A stretch of 64,000 bases of DNA, from assembly GCA_029298735.1 (NCBI GenBank), contig JANSLP010000104.1, positions 30,899 through 94,898 on the forward strand, in the 5' to 3' direction. Source of the stretch: Ophiostoma sp. CBS 140.51 (lineage: Eukaryota > Ascomycota > Sordariomycetes > Ophiostomatales > Ophiostomataceae). Below the pieces are notes generated by a model. The model was given only the letters and a program-made list of their open reading frames with translations, was not told the origin of the DNA and did not search any database. This document shows positions 46,890-57,420 of this stretch, in pieces. How positions within the stretch are numbered: the first letter of the stretch is position 1; each line of letters begins with the position of its first letter. Position numbers and translations under genes: made by a program.

Positions 46890-47940
46890 GGGAGGATGCA
46901 CTGCACTTTTAACTCGCATGGTGAAATAACCAGTGTACCAAGCAGACCATCTACCCACCCGATCATTCAAGGTGCAGTCAAACCGTGGCCCTTGTGGGTG
47001 GCCAAGATGACCAGTGGTTCTCTGTATCGAATTCATCTATGAGCATTGCAGAACGAGTCGTTAATGGGGTGATGTTATTTCATGGCTTTCGACGTTTTCA
47101 AAGATTAAATGGTTTTATTGCTATTATTACGTGACTCCATATCGACGGAAGGCAAGGGAGAACAACCAACAACAGACAGTCGTTTCAAGAGATGCACCCA
47201 GCACGACGGCGTGCGGAGGCCAGTTTTTGACTTCATGTTCTCGCGCGATAGGGGCCAACAGAGACGGGTGGCTCTGCTTGCCATTGTGCCTTGTTGGTAT
47301 TCTGGTTCTCTATATGGAGACTCCTGTCGTGTTTTTTTTTTTTTTCAATCCTCCTTGTTATTCTTTTCTGGTTTATTGCGGCAGTCCCGTTCGTTGGTCA
47401 CGTCGTTCATATTGACATCACAAACAACGAGCGCCATGTGATCCGTCAAGGCATATCCTGACTGCATGCGGACTGAATGCAATCGGGATGCAGACTGTAT
47501 ATCCAACAGAAACCCCAAGCCACTTCCCGTAAATACGGCTGAAAACAGCCAGGGCTCTTTGTTTTACGTATTTCATGTTTTTTTTCTTCCCTTTCTCTTT
47601 TCTTTCTCTTTTCTTTCTTTGCTTCCGATCTGGCATTTCGGCAGTATACATCAACGTTTTACTATTTGATCTCTAACATTTTTTTCTTTCTATGATTTCT
47701 TATTCGTCTTTACCGCCGACTTTATTTTCTCTTCTTCTACTTTCTACTTTTGCATCCCTTTTTTTCTCCCTCTGTCTTCGCTCTCTTTCGTTTTATTCCT
47801 TTTTTGTTTTCATCATTTCCAACTTCTGACTCTTGCCCACGCCCACTACCACCCGAGCTCTCATCTGCTACAATATGTATCCAGATTGACCGGAGACACA
47901 TGCGGACCTGATACCGCTGCCATTGTGTGATGGCCCAAAG

Positions 47941-49085
47941 ATGGCAGCGTTCGACTTTCGGGGACCCCAACAAATCGAGTTTCTTGACTACCTTGGCCAG
48001 GGACTGCACGCCCATGTCGTCAAGGCGAGAATCAAGAACCAAGAGTATGCGCTGAAACTGGTACGTGTTTGCTGTTTATGGTCATTTCCTTTGTTCTTTT
48101 CACTTGATAAGCCCCGTCCATTGACACATCTTTACCGCCACCACTGCAGTTCCGTTTTGGGTACGATGAGGAGTGGTATGGCCCGGGACAAATGGGATAC
48201 AACGAGGACCGGGCAAAACCGACTATGTTTGCCCAATACTCGGAGGACTTTAACTGCGAGTGTCGAGCCTTTGGCCGCCTCCAAGAATCCAGCCATGCCG
48301 GCCTGGCCGTGGCCTGCTACGCCTACATCCTCCTCGACGAAACCCACGAACACATGTTGGCCGACCGCTTTGAGCTCGAATTTAACGGTAGCGTTGACTG
48401 GCCTGGTTACTACGATATGCGTGGCCGCTTTTTGGGCGAACGCAGCGGCAAGCCACCTCCGATCCGCGGACTTCTAAAGGCCCTGGGCAAACCGGGCCCC
48501 GTTACTGATCCGCCAAACTTCACTATATCCAGTGCTCGCCGCCTTCTGCGTAATACGATCAAGATGCATCCGCTGGGAATCATTTTTCTTGATACGCGCC
48601 AGGACCAGTTCATCGAAGACAAGATGTGTGACTTCAGTCAAACGTTGACCGTACCGCACTTTCTTACCAATCCGGAGCTCAACCCCCAACTGAACGATAA
48701 ATAAAAGGCTAAGATGCTAGTCGAGGCGTTCATGATAACCATCGCCGACTACTGGCAATTTGAGGATATGCTCATGGAGGCCAGTAAACAACCGCGGCAA
48801 ACGACGAAATTGTTCGACAAGTTGCCGGTATTTCCAGGAGGTCTTGCCTGGCTTCGCAAGTACGGACCAAGGCACTACTTGCGCAGCGCGGTGGGCCGGC
48901 GAAAGCCTTTGTATACACTTGTCGACCCTAGGTGGTATGACAAGAAAGGGAACCTTCTAAAGCAGACAGGGACGAGACGGAAACCAATTCGCGCCAGCAG
49001 CGCCAGCATGTCGTCAAATTCTCACCACGGCCTGAAAGGTGGTATCTTGACTGCTCGCCAAAAAAGCGGAAATTTTCCGTTTTAG
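47941..49085 (+). pseudogene. FTA2-family kinase-like gene interrupted by one TAA
   Basis: Exon 1 is 47941-48060 (40 codons) and exon 2 starts at 48150 after a GTACGT...CAG intron. The protein follows the fungal FTA2 family pattern (kinetochore Sim4 complex subunit FTA2, a divergent protein-kinase-like fold): MAAFDFRGPQQIEFLDYLGQ, YALKLFRFGYDEEWYGP, ECRAFGRLQES, LLDETHEH, PPIRGLLKALG, LRNTIKMHPLGIIFLDTRQD, DFSQTLTVPHFLTNPEL. A TAA at 48702-48704 stops it after 225 codons, yet the same frame continues open for 127 codons and carries the expected C-terminal family part (FPGGLAWLRKYG, YTLVDPRWYDKKG). One nonsense change in an otherwise intact frame suggests a recent pseudogene or a truncated product. 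The family is multi-copy and lineage-variable in fungi; most copies have no known kinetochore role. Confidence 0.75.
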
Positions 49086-50968
49086 AAGCCTTGCAATTGA
49101 GCTGGAATGGTACATCAAAGATGGCCTTATGTATCCCTTTTAAGGTGGCGTGTTTGGCAGGGAACCTGATGAACGATTATCTGCTCTCTATCTCTCTTTC
49201 TTGTCTTTTTGTCTCTTGTCTTCTTGTCTCTTTCTCTTTTCTTCGACTTTCTTCGACTTTCTTTATGTATCAGCCGTACAAATGTAGTGCACTTGAGTCT
49301 GAAACCAGCCCTCTACTTATTTCCCGTGAATGTTATCCGCCTTTTCTTCGCGCTTTTTATTATTTTGTATAGTATAGAGACTATAAAAATTAAACTCACC
49401 TGAAAAATACCCAACTCTGTTGCTACTCTATTCTCGGACAACATGTGACCACTAACAATCGGCTCCCTCTTTAATCCATTAGCCATACTAGGCAGAGACA
49501 TGAGACGATTCTCAAGCAAACTCTAACAGGCCGAACCAACCAAACCTATCATTTACTTACTTCCTTACGACGACCAGCATACTAATCGATTTCAGCCAAG
49601 TTAGAACGTGTAACGCCAACTTTCCCTCTTTACCTTGCTCACTCGCCAGGAACAGTGTAGGCACGAAGTATGTGGGGCACGAAGTAAAAGAATGCGCGCG
49701 AGGTTAAAACAGAAAACAAAAAAAGAGCTATTTAAAAAAAGAAAACGAAAAAAATGTATCTCACTGGTCGGCCTTGCCGAAAAATAAATGGAGGCCAAAA
49801 ACATGCTGCAAACAGAATAGGACGGTCTAAACAAGGCGGCCTGGATGGGTAAATGGAAGCCTTTCGCTAAATTCCTGTATTAGCATCGCAACCTGTAAGG
49901 GGCGGGACGCCACAAAATGTTTATACGGAAGTGACGGTGAATAGAGAAATAAGGAAAAGGGGGAGAATGGGAGAAATGAGTAGAGGAATCAAAGTTTAGA
50001 GCGACCAGACAGAAGCGGCGAGAGCGGAGAAAGAGAGGAAAGAGAACTGCACCGAAAAACGACAGGAAAAACGACAGGTAAAGAAATGGAATGCACAGAA
50101 AATGAGAAGAGGGGGAAAGGAGGAAAGGGGATGCACGTATTTTTCTTCTTCTTCTTTCCTTCTCTCCTGCCAATTTCTCTTTTGTTCTCTCGCCTTTTCT
50201 CTTGTCGTCATTTCCCTTCACACCCCGTCGCTTTCTGCCTTGTCAGTTTATCGCCATATTCTTTTTTCTCTCAGCGGTCTGCTCTTCTCACCATATTTAA
50301 ATTCTAATAGTTTTGCCTCGTCTTTTTTTTCGTCCCGTCGTTTTTTTGTGTTGTCGTTTTTTCTCGTCGCTTTTAGTCTTGTCATTTTGTCTTCTCTTTT
50401 GTGTTAGCCTTCGTAACGCCGCCACTCCTCTTCTCTTCTGCTCAATTTGCTCAACCACCCACCCACGCTCTCTGCTTTCTATCAACAACGAGAATTCTTT
50501 TGTGCTCTCACTTTGGCATCCTTTCCGCGTCCAGAGATGTCATGTAGCAAATTCCACGCCATCGCTTCCCATAATTATGGTCATTTGAATTTTCCACGTC
50601 TGCTCTACCGAGTTCCCTTTCTGGCTCCCGTGAGATTTCAATATAATTGCCAGCCCCAGCTGGTAATGCAATGACTCAGAACCGCGAGCCATACATGTCG
50701 AGTGGACTGGCGAGCGCGGTGATGCTTCTACAAACTTCTCTCGCTGTTCTAATAACGTACATCCAACTCGGAAATAAAAAAACAAGCACCGCAACGAAGA
50801 GTAAACTCTGTGCTTAGAAGAGACTCTCTCTAGGGAAGTGTCTTTGTAGCACTTAATCTTATGTACCTAGTAAACCTTATCCAGATATAAAGTTTCCGTG
50901 TCTAGGTCTTAGCCTGCTAGTAAGGCCTGTGGGGCCCATATCCGTAACACAAAGTAATTACATCGCGT

Positions 50969-51049
50969 CTAGGGGAGAGCAGACCGGATTCCGTGTTATC
51001 CAGAATCTATAGCCGTACGTGGCGGAAGTGCGTTGTATGTCCATGATGG
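50969..51049 (+). repeat. Dispersed repeat, copy B
   Basis: Second copy of the 82-base element seen at 46808. Many differences are transitions. The sequence just upstream (50,820-50,960) may also belong to a degenerate mobile element, but no ends could be defined. Confidence 0.65.
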
Positions 51050-51425
51050 CAAGCCATTGCGCCCAGATACACGACTATCACCCTTGTACAACAACATGAA
51101 CCGAGAAAGCGCTGTTGCGGCACAGGGTGATAAAAAAGGGAGATTTTTATATTATTTTTGTCATTTGTATTTCAGGCAAACAGGCGCGACTGGGTCTTGT
51201 ATTTAACTTGAAGTAATTGTTAACTCGATTTTATACTCTTTATGTTAGAAACAAAGGTAGTAATATGGGATACCACCATTAAACCTTTACGTCGCGCATC
51301 GCCGTCTTTGTATCCCGGCCAGATTATCAAGCAAAGAAAGGCCCAAGCTATCCGTGACAGTTTTTTCCCCCAGGACGGTTCTGTCTAGCTAGTCGCCAAT
51401 AGCCATGAGTGGCTAAGAAAAGCGA

Positions 51426-51453
51426 ATAATAATAACAATAATAATAACAATAA
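51426..51453 (+). repeat. AAT/AAC trinucleotide microsatellite
   Basis: Imperfect run of AAT with two AAC interruptions in AT-rich spacer. Confidence 0.85.
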
Positions 51454-51651
51454 GTGGGTGTACGTTCTTAGTTACAGGCTGAAATAGAAGGGGACTTCCT
51501 TCTTTAAACGTTTATCTGTGCTGTCCCTTCTCCTCGGTGGGGATCGTGACGGTGTCTGACAACAGGTAAATACTAGAGTTGATGAAAATGACGTGTTACG
51601 TAGCAACAGGGTCGTTTCCAGTTACAGTCATTTTCATTATTATTCGTTTCG

Positions 51652-54570
51652 TCATTGTGCATCCGCCTCGGTGGCGGCAGCAATACTGTCAGGACAGTTC
51701 ATCTTTTGACGCTTCGCCTGCGGCGCACCCGACGCACGATGCGCGGCGGGGAGATTGGTCGACACCTGCAGCAAACGCGCGGGTGGCGCCAGATATGCCC
51801 GGTCAAAGTCGATGCGCATGGCACGGCCGGTCTCGGCACACCACCGGAAGTTGCTCGCATTGTCGTCCTCGTCCTCGAAGCCCCAGCGCGCCAGCTCGGC
51901 CTGGGTGCGTGCCGCTTCTGCGCGATGGTGCACGACCTCGGGCGGAACCACATTTGCGTCGTCCTCTCCGTCCACAGAGGTGGCGTCGTCGACGTCGTCG
52001 TGCAGCAGCGCCCCTAGCATGGACGCGCCCGCATACGAGAGCAGCATCATGTACGGCAGCTGCACAAACTGGCTCAAGACCGGGTAGCCTATGTGCAAGC
52101 GGATCAGGCCTAAGTGCACGGGAATGATGGAGCCTTGCAGCGGCTGCAGCGCCTTGTAGATCCGCGACTCGTGCACCAGCCGGCGCCGGTGCTCGTGCTG
52201 CACGGCCTTGCCCACAATCGTGTAGCCGAAGCCTGTGAGCGTCAGCTTGAACGGATAGCCGACGGCGCCCTGATGTGTGACGGAGTATTCGCAGTCGACC
52301 TCGGGCGTGTCATACAACTGGTCCCGGATCCGTTGGGCGAGCTCCAGTGACGTGAGCGGATGTTGTTGGCTGCTATGTTGGCTGCCGATATCGTCCTCAG
52401 CGCCGGTACGCTGGCGCGCTGCTTGGTGCAGGGCGACATTTGGACACTGTAGGTCCAGTGGCCCGTTCTGGACGAGTCGAAGCAGGCAGGCATGGCTGCA
52501 GTAGGGCAGGGTGGGCGGCTGGACCTTGTGTGACGGCCGGGGCCGAGTCTGCAAATTGCAGGCGGTCGAGAGGAACGATGTTGCAATGTCCTTCTCCACA
52601 GCCTCTGTAGGCCCGGAATTCTGGGCAGGCATGCGCTGTTGCAGCGGCGACGCGGTTCGGGCACGACTGTGGCGATATAGCACTTGCAATCGAGAGGGTC
52701 CGTCGTCGCCGTCATCGTCGCTATCGCCATCACCATCATCATAGCGTCTCCGACCCAGTCGGGACGAAGGTATCTGCGCGTATTGAGCTGCGATTCTTTC
52801 TGGCAGATTGGGAAATCGAGCCAGCCTGGCCGTCTGCTCTATGGTCCACGATGCCGACCGGCGCTGTGCATGCAACGCGTATTCGCAAAAGCTAACCATC
52901 TGGGCCACCGGCAGGCCAGCGAGTGCTTGGTCATCCACGGCGTCGCCCGGAGCAGGATACGGCGCCTGCGCAAAGAGGCCAGGGACCTGTGCTCTGCTGC
53001 TGCTGCCGTCGCTGTTGTGATATTGAGGGGTCGGGAAGAGGGAGACGTGGTAGTACAGCGTGGTGGCATCGTCTGCCGGAATGCGCAGAAAGACGAGGAC
53101 CTCGCCAGTGGCCAGGTATCCGAACTCAAGGCCAGCCGTAAACATGTAATGGAACGCCTGCGTCAGGCTGTAGGCAAAGTAGGTGAGTCTGTCTACTCTT
53201 GTCGTTTTGGATGTGGCACCAGGCGCGCGCTCTTGCTCTAGCTCTGTCTGTGGCGCGGGTGTCGACGCCGATGCTTGTCCTCTTTGCTCTGCTTGCTCTT
53301 TAGCTTTCTTTTTCTCAAGCCGCGCCTGAGATTGCCGCGCCAAGCGGGCCACCAGATCCTGGGCGACTTTTCCATTTAACATCTCAGAGACGGATGTTGC
53401 GCGTAGGGCGTGCAGCGGCTTGTGCTCGGCAGAAGCAATCAGCTGCACCGAGTCATTCGTCGTTGGAACCTCGTCCATGCACAGGACAAGGCAATCGGGA
53501 AAGACGGATTGCGGGTTGTTGCTGCTGCTTGCGCTGTCGTGGGACCCCGACTGTCTCGAAAGCGGCTCGAACACCGTCGACACAGACTGTACAGCCGTGT
53601 CGAAAAAGACTTGCTTGCGAGCCTGGGGGCCGTGGCGCAAGCACAGGTACTCGCTGAGAATACGGGCCGCAGGGGTCAAGAGTACCGTCTCCAGAAAAAC
53701 GGTTGTGCGCGCCTCATTCAGGCCGCCTTTCTGGTTCAACGCAAGCAGCGGCATCTTTTCGAGCAGCGTTTTCTCATCATTCTGGACCCAGCTGCGGGAG
53801 GGGAGGCCTCCGGATTCGCGGAGCGCCGCCGAGATCTTGGCAAAGCCAGGGCGCTGCACCTCGTCGCGGAACTCGCGCCAGGGGCGCAGCTGTAGCGGGT
53901 AGTATTTGTTGGTAATTTCGGTGCGGCCCGACGTGGTTGGCTGCGAACTCGTCGATCGCGAGCCCGTCTCGGACTCCAAGGACCTCTGCACATGCGCCGG
54001 AATGGTGCCAGGAAGGATGTGAGGGAGGAGTCGGACTGCGTGTGCTTGCAGACGCGAGATCTGGGCGAGGTAGGCCGGGAGGGATTGCGCTGCAAAAAGT
54101 GTGAGCAAAACAAGAAGCAGGGCAACAAGTAAACCAGGCAGCAGAGCAGGAACGCACAGTTGTTTTCGCCCGTCTTTTCTTGCAGCTCTGGATGCACACC
54201 GACTGTTAGTCTTTGATTCGTATAGAAGAAAACGCGGAAACGCAAGTGTGCACTGACGGCTGTTTTGAATGCGAAGCTCTTCTCGAAGCAGCTCGGCAAA
54301 GCGGGCAGTCTGGCGTTGGCCCTCGCGCGCCCGCTGGGTTTCTATTTCTGCCTCCAGCCTCCGACGCCGCTCGTCCTCTTCTCGCTGTTGCGCTTCTTCT
54401 TTCTCGCGCTGTGCTTCTTCTGTCGCGCGCTGTGCTTCTTCTGTCGCGCGCTGTGCTTCTTCTGTCGCGCGCTGTGCTTCGTCGAGGCCGGTGACAAGTC
54501 GGTACGTATACTCCTCCATCGTCTCGCCGGGCAGCCGAGCCCCGAGATTTAGGCGGTCGGGGCTTACCAT
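51652..54570 (-). CDS. Coiled-coil, PD-(D/E)XK-like and kinase-like fusion protein
   Basis: The frame is open for 972 codons from the ATG at 54570 (MVSPDRLNLGARLPGETME). Residues about 30-105 form a Glu/Ala/Gln/Arg coiled coil built from heptads ATEEAQR. The middle has PDCLVLCMDEV ... ASAEHKPLH, fitting the PD ... ExK active-site pattern of restriction-like nucleases. From about 750 a kinase-like lobe appears: GYPFKLTLTGFGYTIVGKA (Gly-loop and Lys equivalents), HESRIYKAL, IPVHLGLI, MMLLSYAG, and RIDFDRA near the end in the DFG-equivalent place; the HRD motif is not clear. Nuclease-plus-kinase fusions occur in fungal and Crinkler-type conflict proteins; databases often mislabel such genes as M41 protease. 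The stretch 54060-54250 (CTLAFPRF ... LPGLLVALLLVLLTLF) may contain one or two introns that happen to lack stops, so its membrane-like helix is doubtful. Confidence 0.75.
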   Translation of the reverse strand: MVSPDRLNLGARLPGETMEEYTYRLVTGLDEAQRATEEAQRATEEAQRATEEAQREKEEAQQREEDERRRRLEAEIETQRAREGQRQTARFAELLREELRIQNSRQCTLAFPRFLLYESKTNSRCASRAARKDGRKQLCVPALLPGLLVALLLVLLTLFAAQSLPAYLAQISRLQAHAVRLLPHILPGTIPAHVQRSLESETGSRSTSSQPTTSGRTEITNKYYPLQLRPWREFRDEVQRPGFAKISAALRESGGLPSRSWVQNDEKTLLEKMPLLALNQKGGLNEARTTVFLETVLLTPAARILSEYLCLRHGPQARKQVFFDTAVQSVSTVFEPLSRQSGSHDSASSSNNPQSVFPDCLVLCMDEVPTTNDSVQLIASAEHKPLHALRATSVSEMLNGKVAQDLVARLARQSQARLEKKKAKEQAEQRGQASASTPAPQTELEQERAPGATSKTTRVDRLTYFAYSLTQAFHYMFTAGLEFGYLATGEVLVFLRIPADDATTLYYHVSLFPTPQYHNSDGSSSRAQVPGLFAQAPYPAPGDAVDDQALAGLPVAQMVSFCEYALHAQRRSASWTIEQTARLARFPNLPERIAAQYAQIPSSRLGRRRYDDGDGDSDDDGDDGPSRLQVLYRHSRARTASPLQQRMPAQNSGPTEAVEKDIATSFLSTACNLQTRPRPSHKVQPPTLPYCSHACLLRLVQNGPLDLQCPNVALHQAARQRTGAEDDIGSQHSSQQHPLTSLELAQRIRDQLYDTPEVDCEYSVTHQGAVGYPFKLTLTGFGYTIVGKAVQHEHRRRLVHESRIYKALQPLQGSIIPVHLGLIRLHIGYPVLSQFVQLPYMMLLSYAGASMLGALLHDDVDDATSVDGEDDANVVPPEVVHHRAEAARTQAELARWGFEDEDDNASNFRWCAETGRAMRIDFDRAYLAPPARLLQVSTNLPAAHRASGAPQAKRQKMNCPDSIAAATEADAQ
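54406..54480 (-). repeat. 21-base minisatellite encoding coiled-coil heptads
   Basis: Three and a half near-identical 21-base units within the coding region, each adding exactly one heptad (ATEEAQR). Copy number can change without breaking frame or coiled-coil register. Confidence 0.9.
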
Positions 54571-56099
54571 TGTGAGGGCGTGAAAGTTGTAGAAGCAAGG
54601 AAAGAAGGATATGAATTGCTTAGGCAGTGTTGGACGCCCTCGAACAGCAGGGTCTAACGAATAATCGGTATAATAGAATGCGTCGATTGTTTTCGAATTT
54701 CTGTAAGTGCGTCCCTCACTCTGAGCCCAGGGGCACGTGATTCGGCCTAAGCACATGACCAGGCACGTGTCCTACTCCAGATAATTTATTGTTGGACCCA
54801 CCAGCCTGGCCGGCCACGTGTATGTCACGTGATGGGCTCTAGATAGGTGGTCCTGCCTCTGAGAGGCCTGACTTGTCTATTCCATAGAATGTCATGCACA
54901 TTGTCCAACATTTATCGCCTAATTTCAAGTAGATACCTATACCAGAAACCACGAGACAGACACCTGTCAGTATGGCCAAGCGAGAGAGACCATCAAGCAC
55001 TTCCTCTTCGAATAATCCCAGTGGGAGGAACAGAGGCAAATCCCCCGAGAGCGAGCCAGCGCGAAGATGGGAACCTGTCCTTCTTCCTCTGGGGCAAAGA
55101 ACCAACAGACCAAGACAACTGCAGACCAGACATGAAGGCAGTACGCGCCACGATCAAGTTAGCCATTACAACGAAGAGACTAGACTACGTATCGGAGACA
55201 AGATAACCAACAAAACGACGCATACAACAGGGAGACCTACCAACAACAACCTACAACTCCTTACAACAAAACAGAAGGGAGCAGCAGGTCCAGCTTCAGG
55301 CACCAGCCATAGGAACCTGAACACTTGGAAAAGGATTTTCAAGAGGATATACTACCCAAGCAACGTATGAGTTGTGAAAAGCAGAAGAAAACAAACAGGG
55401 AACGCAAAACACGGAGAGACTGTCGAAAGTGTGTTTTATATAAGCATACTTAAATAAGCAGCGTAAGGCGAGCCCTCTAGGCTCAGTACCTCCCGGCGGA
55501 ATAAATTTCATTCATTCGAACACTGCTCCTTAATTTAACCATCTGAACTGCGTGAATTTAATTTTCGATGGTACCGTTTGGTCATAGTTAATTAAAGGTT
55601 TCTTTTTTACAACCGTACGTTTCAGGCGAGTTAGCCGCAAATCCAATTGTTTACGGGAATTGATACCTCCAAGATGGAACATAAAAATCCATCTTAGTTT
55701 CGGCAGGAAATCCAACCTCTCAAAACCAAAGAAGAGGGCATTCGATTGGGCAGGTAGAACTGAACTGGGCCGGCGACTGATTTCTCCGAGACTTACAAGG
55801 CAACGAATAGCCCGCCAAAATAATTTGGGAAAGGCGTGCCAAACTCCCCAGATTAGGAGCTTGCTAGAAAGAGCTAATAGATCCGAGAAAGTGGTGCTAC
55901 CGCTCCTACACGGTAATTTTACAGTGTTTACTCTGTACACAATATAAAGCCTGAGAAACAACGGAGTTAAATTGCTTTTATATAAAGAACTGGCGTACAA
56001 CTTTGTGGCTCTATTAACCCAGGGAGCATAGGAGGATATATGACAGCACAACCACATTCACGAACTCCTAAACAAATTATTTATGACGGAACGATGTTT
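54571..56099. other. Island spacer with CACGTG cluster
   Basis: The first 260 bases upstream of the fusion gene hold the E-box cluster. Frames 54972-55370 (+, 132 codons, Ser/Arg/Thr-rich) and 55530-56057 (-, 175 codons) are open but unrecognised and could be mobile-element debris. No gene supported. Confidence 0.45.
54734..54831. promoter_or_regulatory. Cluster of four CACGTG boxes
   Basis: CACGTG occurs at 54734, 54764, 54815 and 54826, with CACATG at 54752, all 160-260 bases upstream of the ATG at 54570. The last copy lies in TCACGTGA. Palindromic CACGTG is the core of bHLH factors such as Cbf1. Four copies in 98 bases is far above chance (one per about 4 kb). Regulation of the minus-strand gene is inferred. 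Confidence 0.6.
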
Positions 56100-56159
56100 A
56101 CTATTAAGGCGATTACCACTTAGTCTTCATCGTTCTGCTCCTAGAAATCGGCCTAGCAC

Positions 56160-57420
56160 GTCCCTTCCAGAGAGGATACCGCCGTGACCCTGTTGCACAG
56201 GCAAATCTCGACCACAAGATTGCGAGGGAAGACCTGCGTGAGCTGCGGAATACCGAACAGCTTTGATTGGGCTGTGCAATACTGCCTCGACAGAGAAAAT
56301 TTTGGTTCCACGACGACCCAGGCAGCATGCGGAGGGATAAACCAAATGCAGAAGAAGACTGCAGCGTCGAGCAAGACGGCAGGTGCGGCCACCAACTCAC
56401 GAGCTGAGATTCGAAAGAGACGAGAGATGTTCTACGAAAACGTGGTCACCCCCTTGGCAAGGTTAGTTCATTCAGGATTCCGTGCAAATGCGTGGGACAT
56501 TACCTACGCCAGCAAAAAGCCAACGTTGACATGGAAAGCGGCTTTGCAGTGATCCACTTTGTAAATAATGGCTGCGGAACTTGAGCCTAGTGCAACATTT
56601 AATAGTGTGTTGATACCGAAGTTGTGGCTACAGGACCTGAAAAAGATCAGTGCACTGGTGGAGCAGAAGAGACGACAGCACAACACCACAACTAGGGTCC
56701 ATATTGCCATTCCGGACACGGGGCTGGATGCCAAGATTACAGGTTTCCAGAACACTATTGCACTTTTGGACCGAGTTGTGGACATGGCTGATTTTACCGA
56801 GCAAGTGCAACAGGGACCATGACTGATACATTTGGACACGGCACCTATATGGCTCGCCTGATCATGGAATGTGCTCCAAGTGCTGAAATTGCCGTAGCCC
56901 GTGTAGCCAAAAATACGCAAAGTCTCGAAGGAAGTCAGAATGCAGTGAGCAAAGCCATTCTCTGGGCTGGACAAACCTGCCAAGCAGACATCATATCAAT
57001 GTCATTCGGCTCTCCACGAGACAATCGCCAGATCGGTGACGCCATAAGCACCGTCCAGCGAGAGCAGGATGGCAGTATTAACTTCCTAGCCAGCGCCGGC
57101 AACTCATCGACGGACGAAGAGAGCTTCCCTGCACGCCACCCCGAGGTTCTATCTGTTCACGCAGCCAACAGCGAGGGCATATTCCAATCCTTTCCCGGCA
57201 CAGCAGACGCCGGTGCCACAATGCTCGGCACATTCGGCCATGACATACCCGAAAATATCCAACGGGAGTTTCATCCCAAGTATGAACATGTGTGCCAACC
57301 TGGCTATCGGTTGACACCGCCATTCTAGCTGGAATTTGTGCGACCATGCTTGCATATGCCTACGCACTACCATCTCTCGCCCCCTTTAGACACGAGACCG
57401 CAAACACAGTGTCGAAAGGC
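56160..57420 (+). pseudogene. Subtilisin-like (S8) serine protease relic
   Basis: Pieces in three frames, in order: 56160-56552 (RKRREMFYENVVTPL, N-terminal region); 56568-56822 (VHIAIPDTGLD, catalytic Asp); 56819-57328 (DTFGHGTYMARLI, catalytic His; ADIISMSFGSPRDNRQI and NFLASAGNSS, oxyanion-hole Asn region); then, after another frame change near 57,290, LSVDTAILAGICATMLAYA, where the Ser sits in the position of the S8 GTS motif but the two preceding residues are altered. An in-frame TGA ends the first piece at 56,550. The whole triad is recognisable but cannot be read as one protein without several frame changes, unless introns I cannot see are involved. This architecture (helical N-region followed by a subtilase) is common in fungal recognition-type proteases. 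Confidence 0.75.

Larger units (their letters stand above)
45514..47940. other. AT-rich island spacer with one repeat copy
   Basis: Contains the unassigned frame 46310-46753 and repeat copy A (46808-46889). Otherwise AT-rich and T-rich, with pyrimidine tracts at 47,575-47,830 just upstream of the FTA2-like gene. Confidence 0.5.
49086..51651. other. AT-rich island spacer with repeat copy B and AAT microsatellite
   Basis: No supported gene in 2.5 kb. Pyrimidine-rich runs at 50,140-50,420, repeat copy B at 50969-51049 and an AAT/AAC microsatellite at 51426-51453 are the only structures noticed. Confidence 0.55.

Noticed and set aside
51652..54570. FtsH/M41 metalloprotease annotation
   Set aside because: This label is common for such genes, but there is no HExxH motif and no AAA Walker motifs in the protein.
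54571..54756. Upstream start at 54756 for the nuclease-kinase fusion
   Set aside because: The extra 62 residues overlap the promoter E-box region and look non-coding; the start at 54570 precedes the conserved-looking N-terminus.
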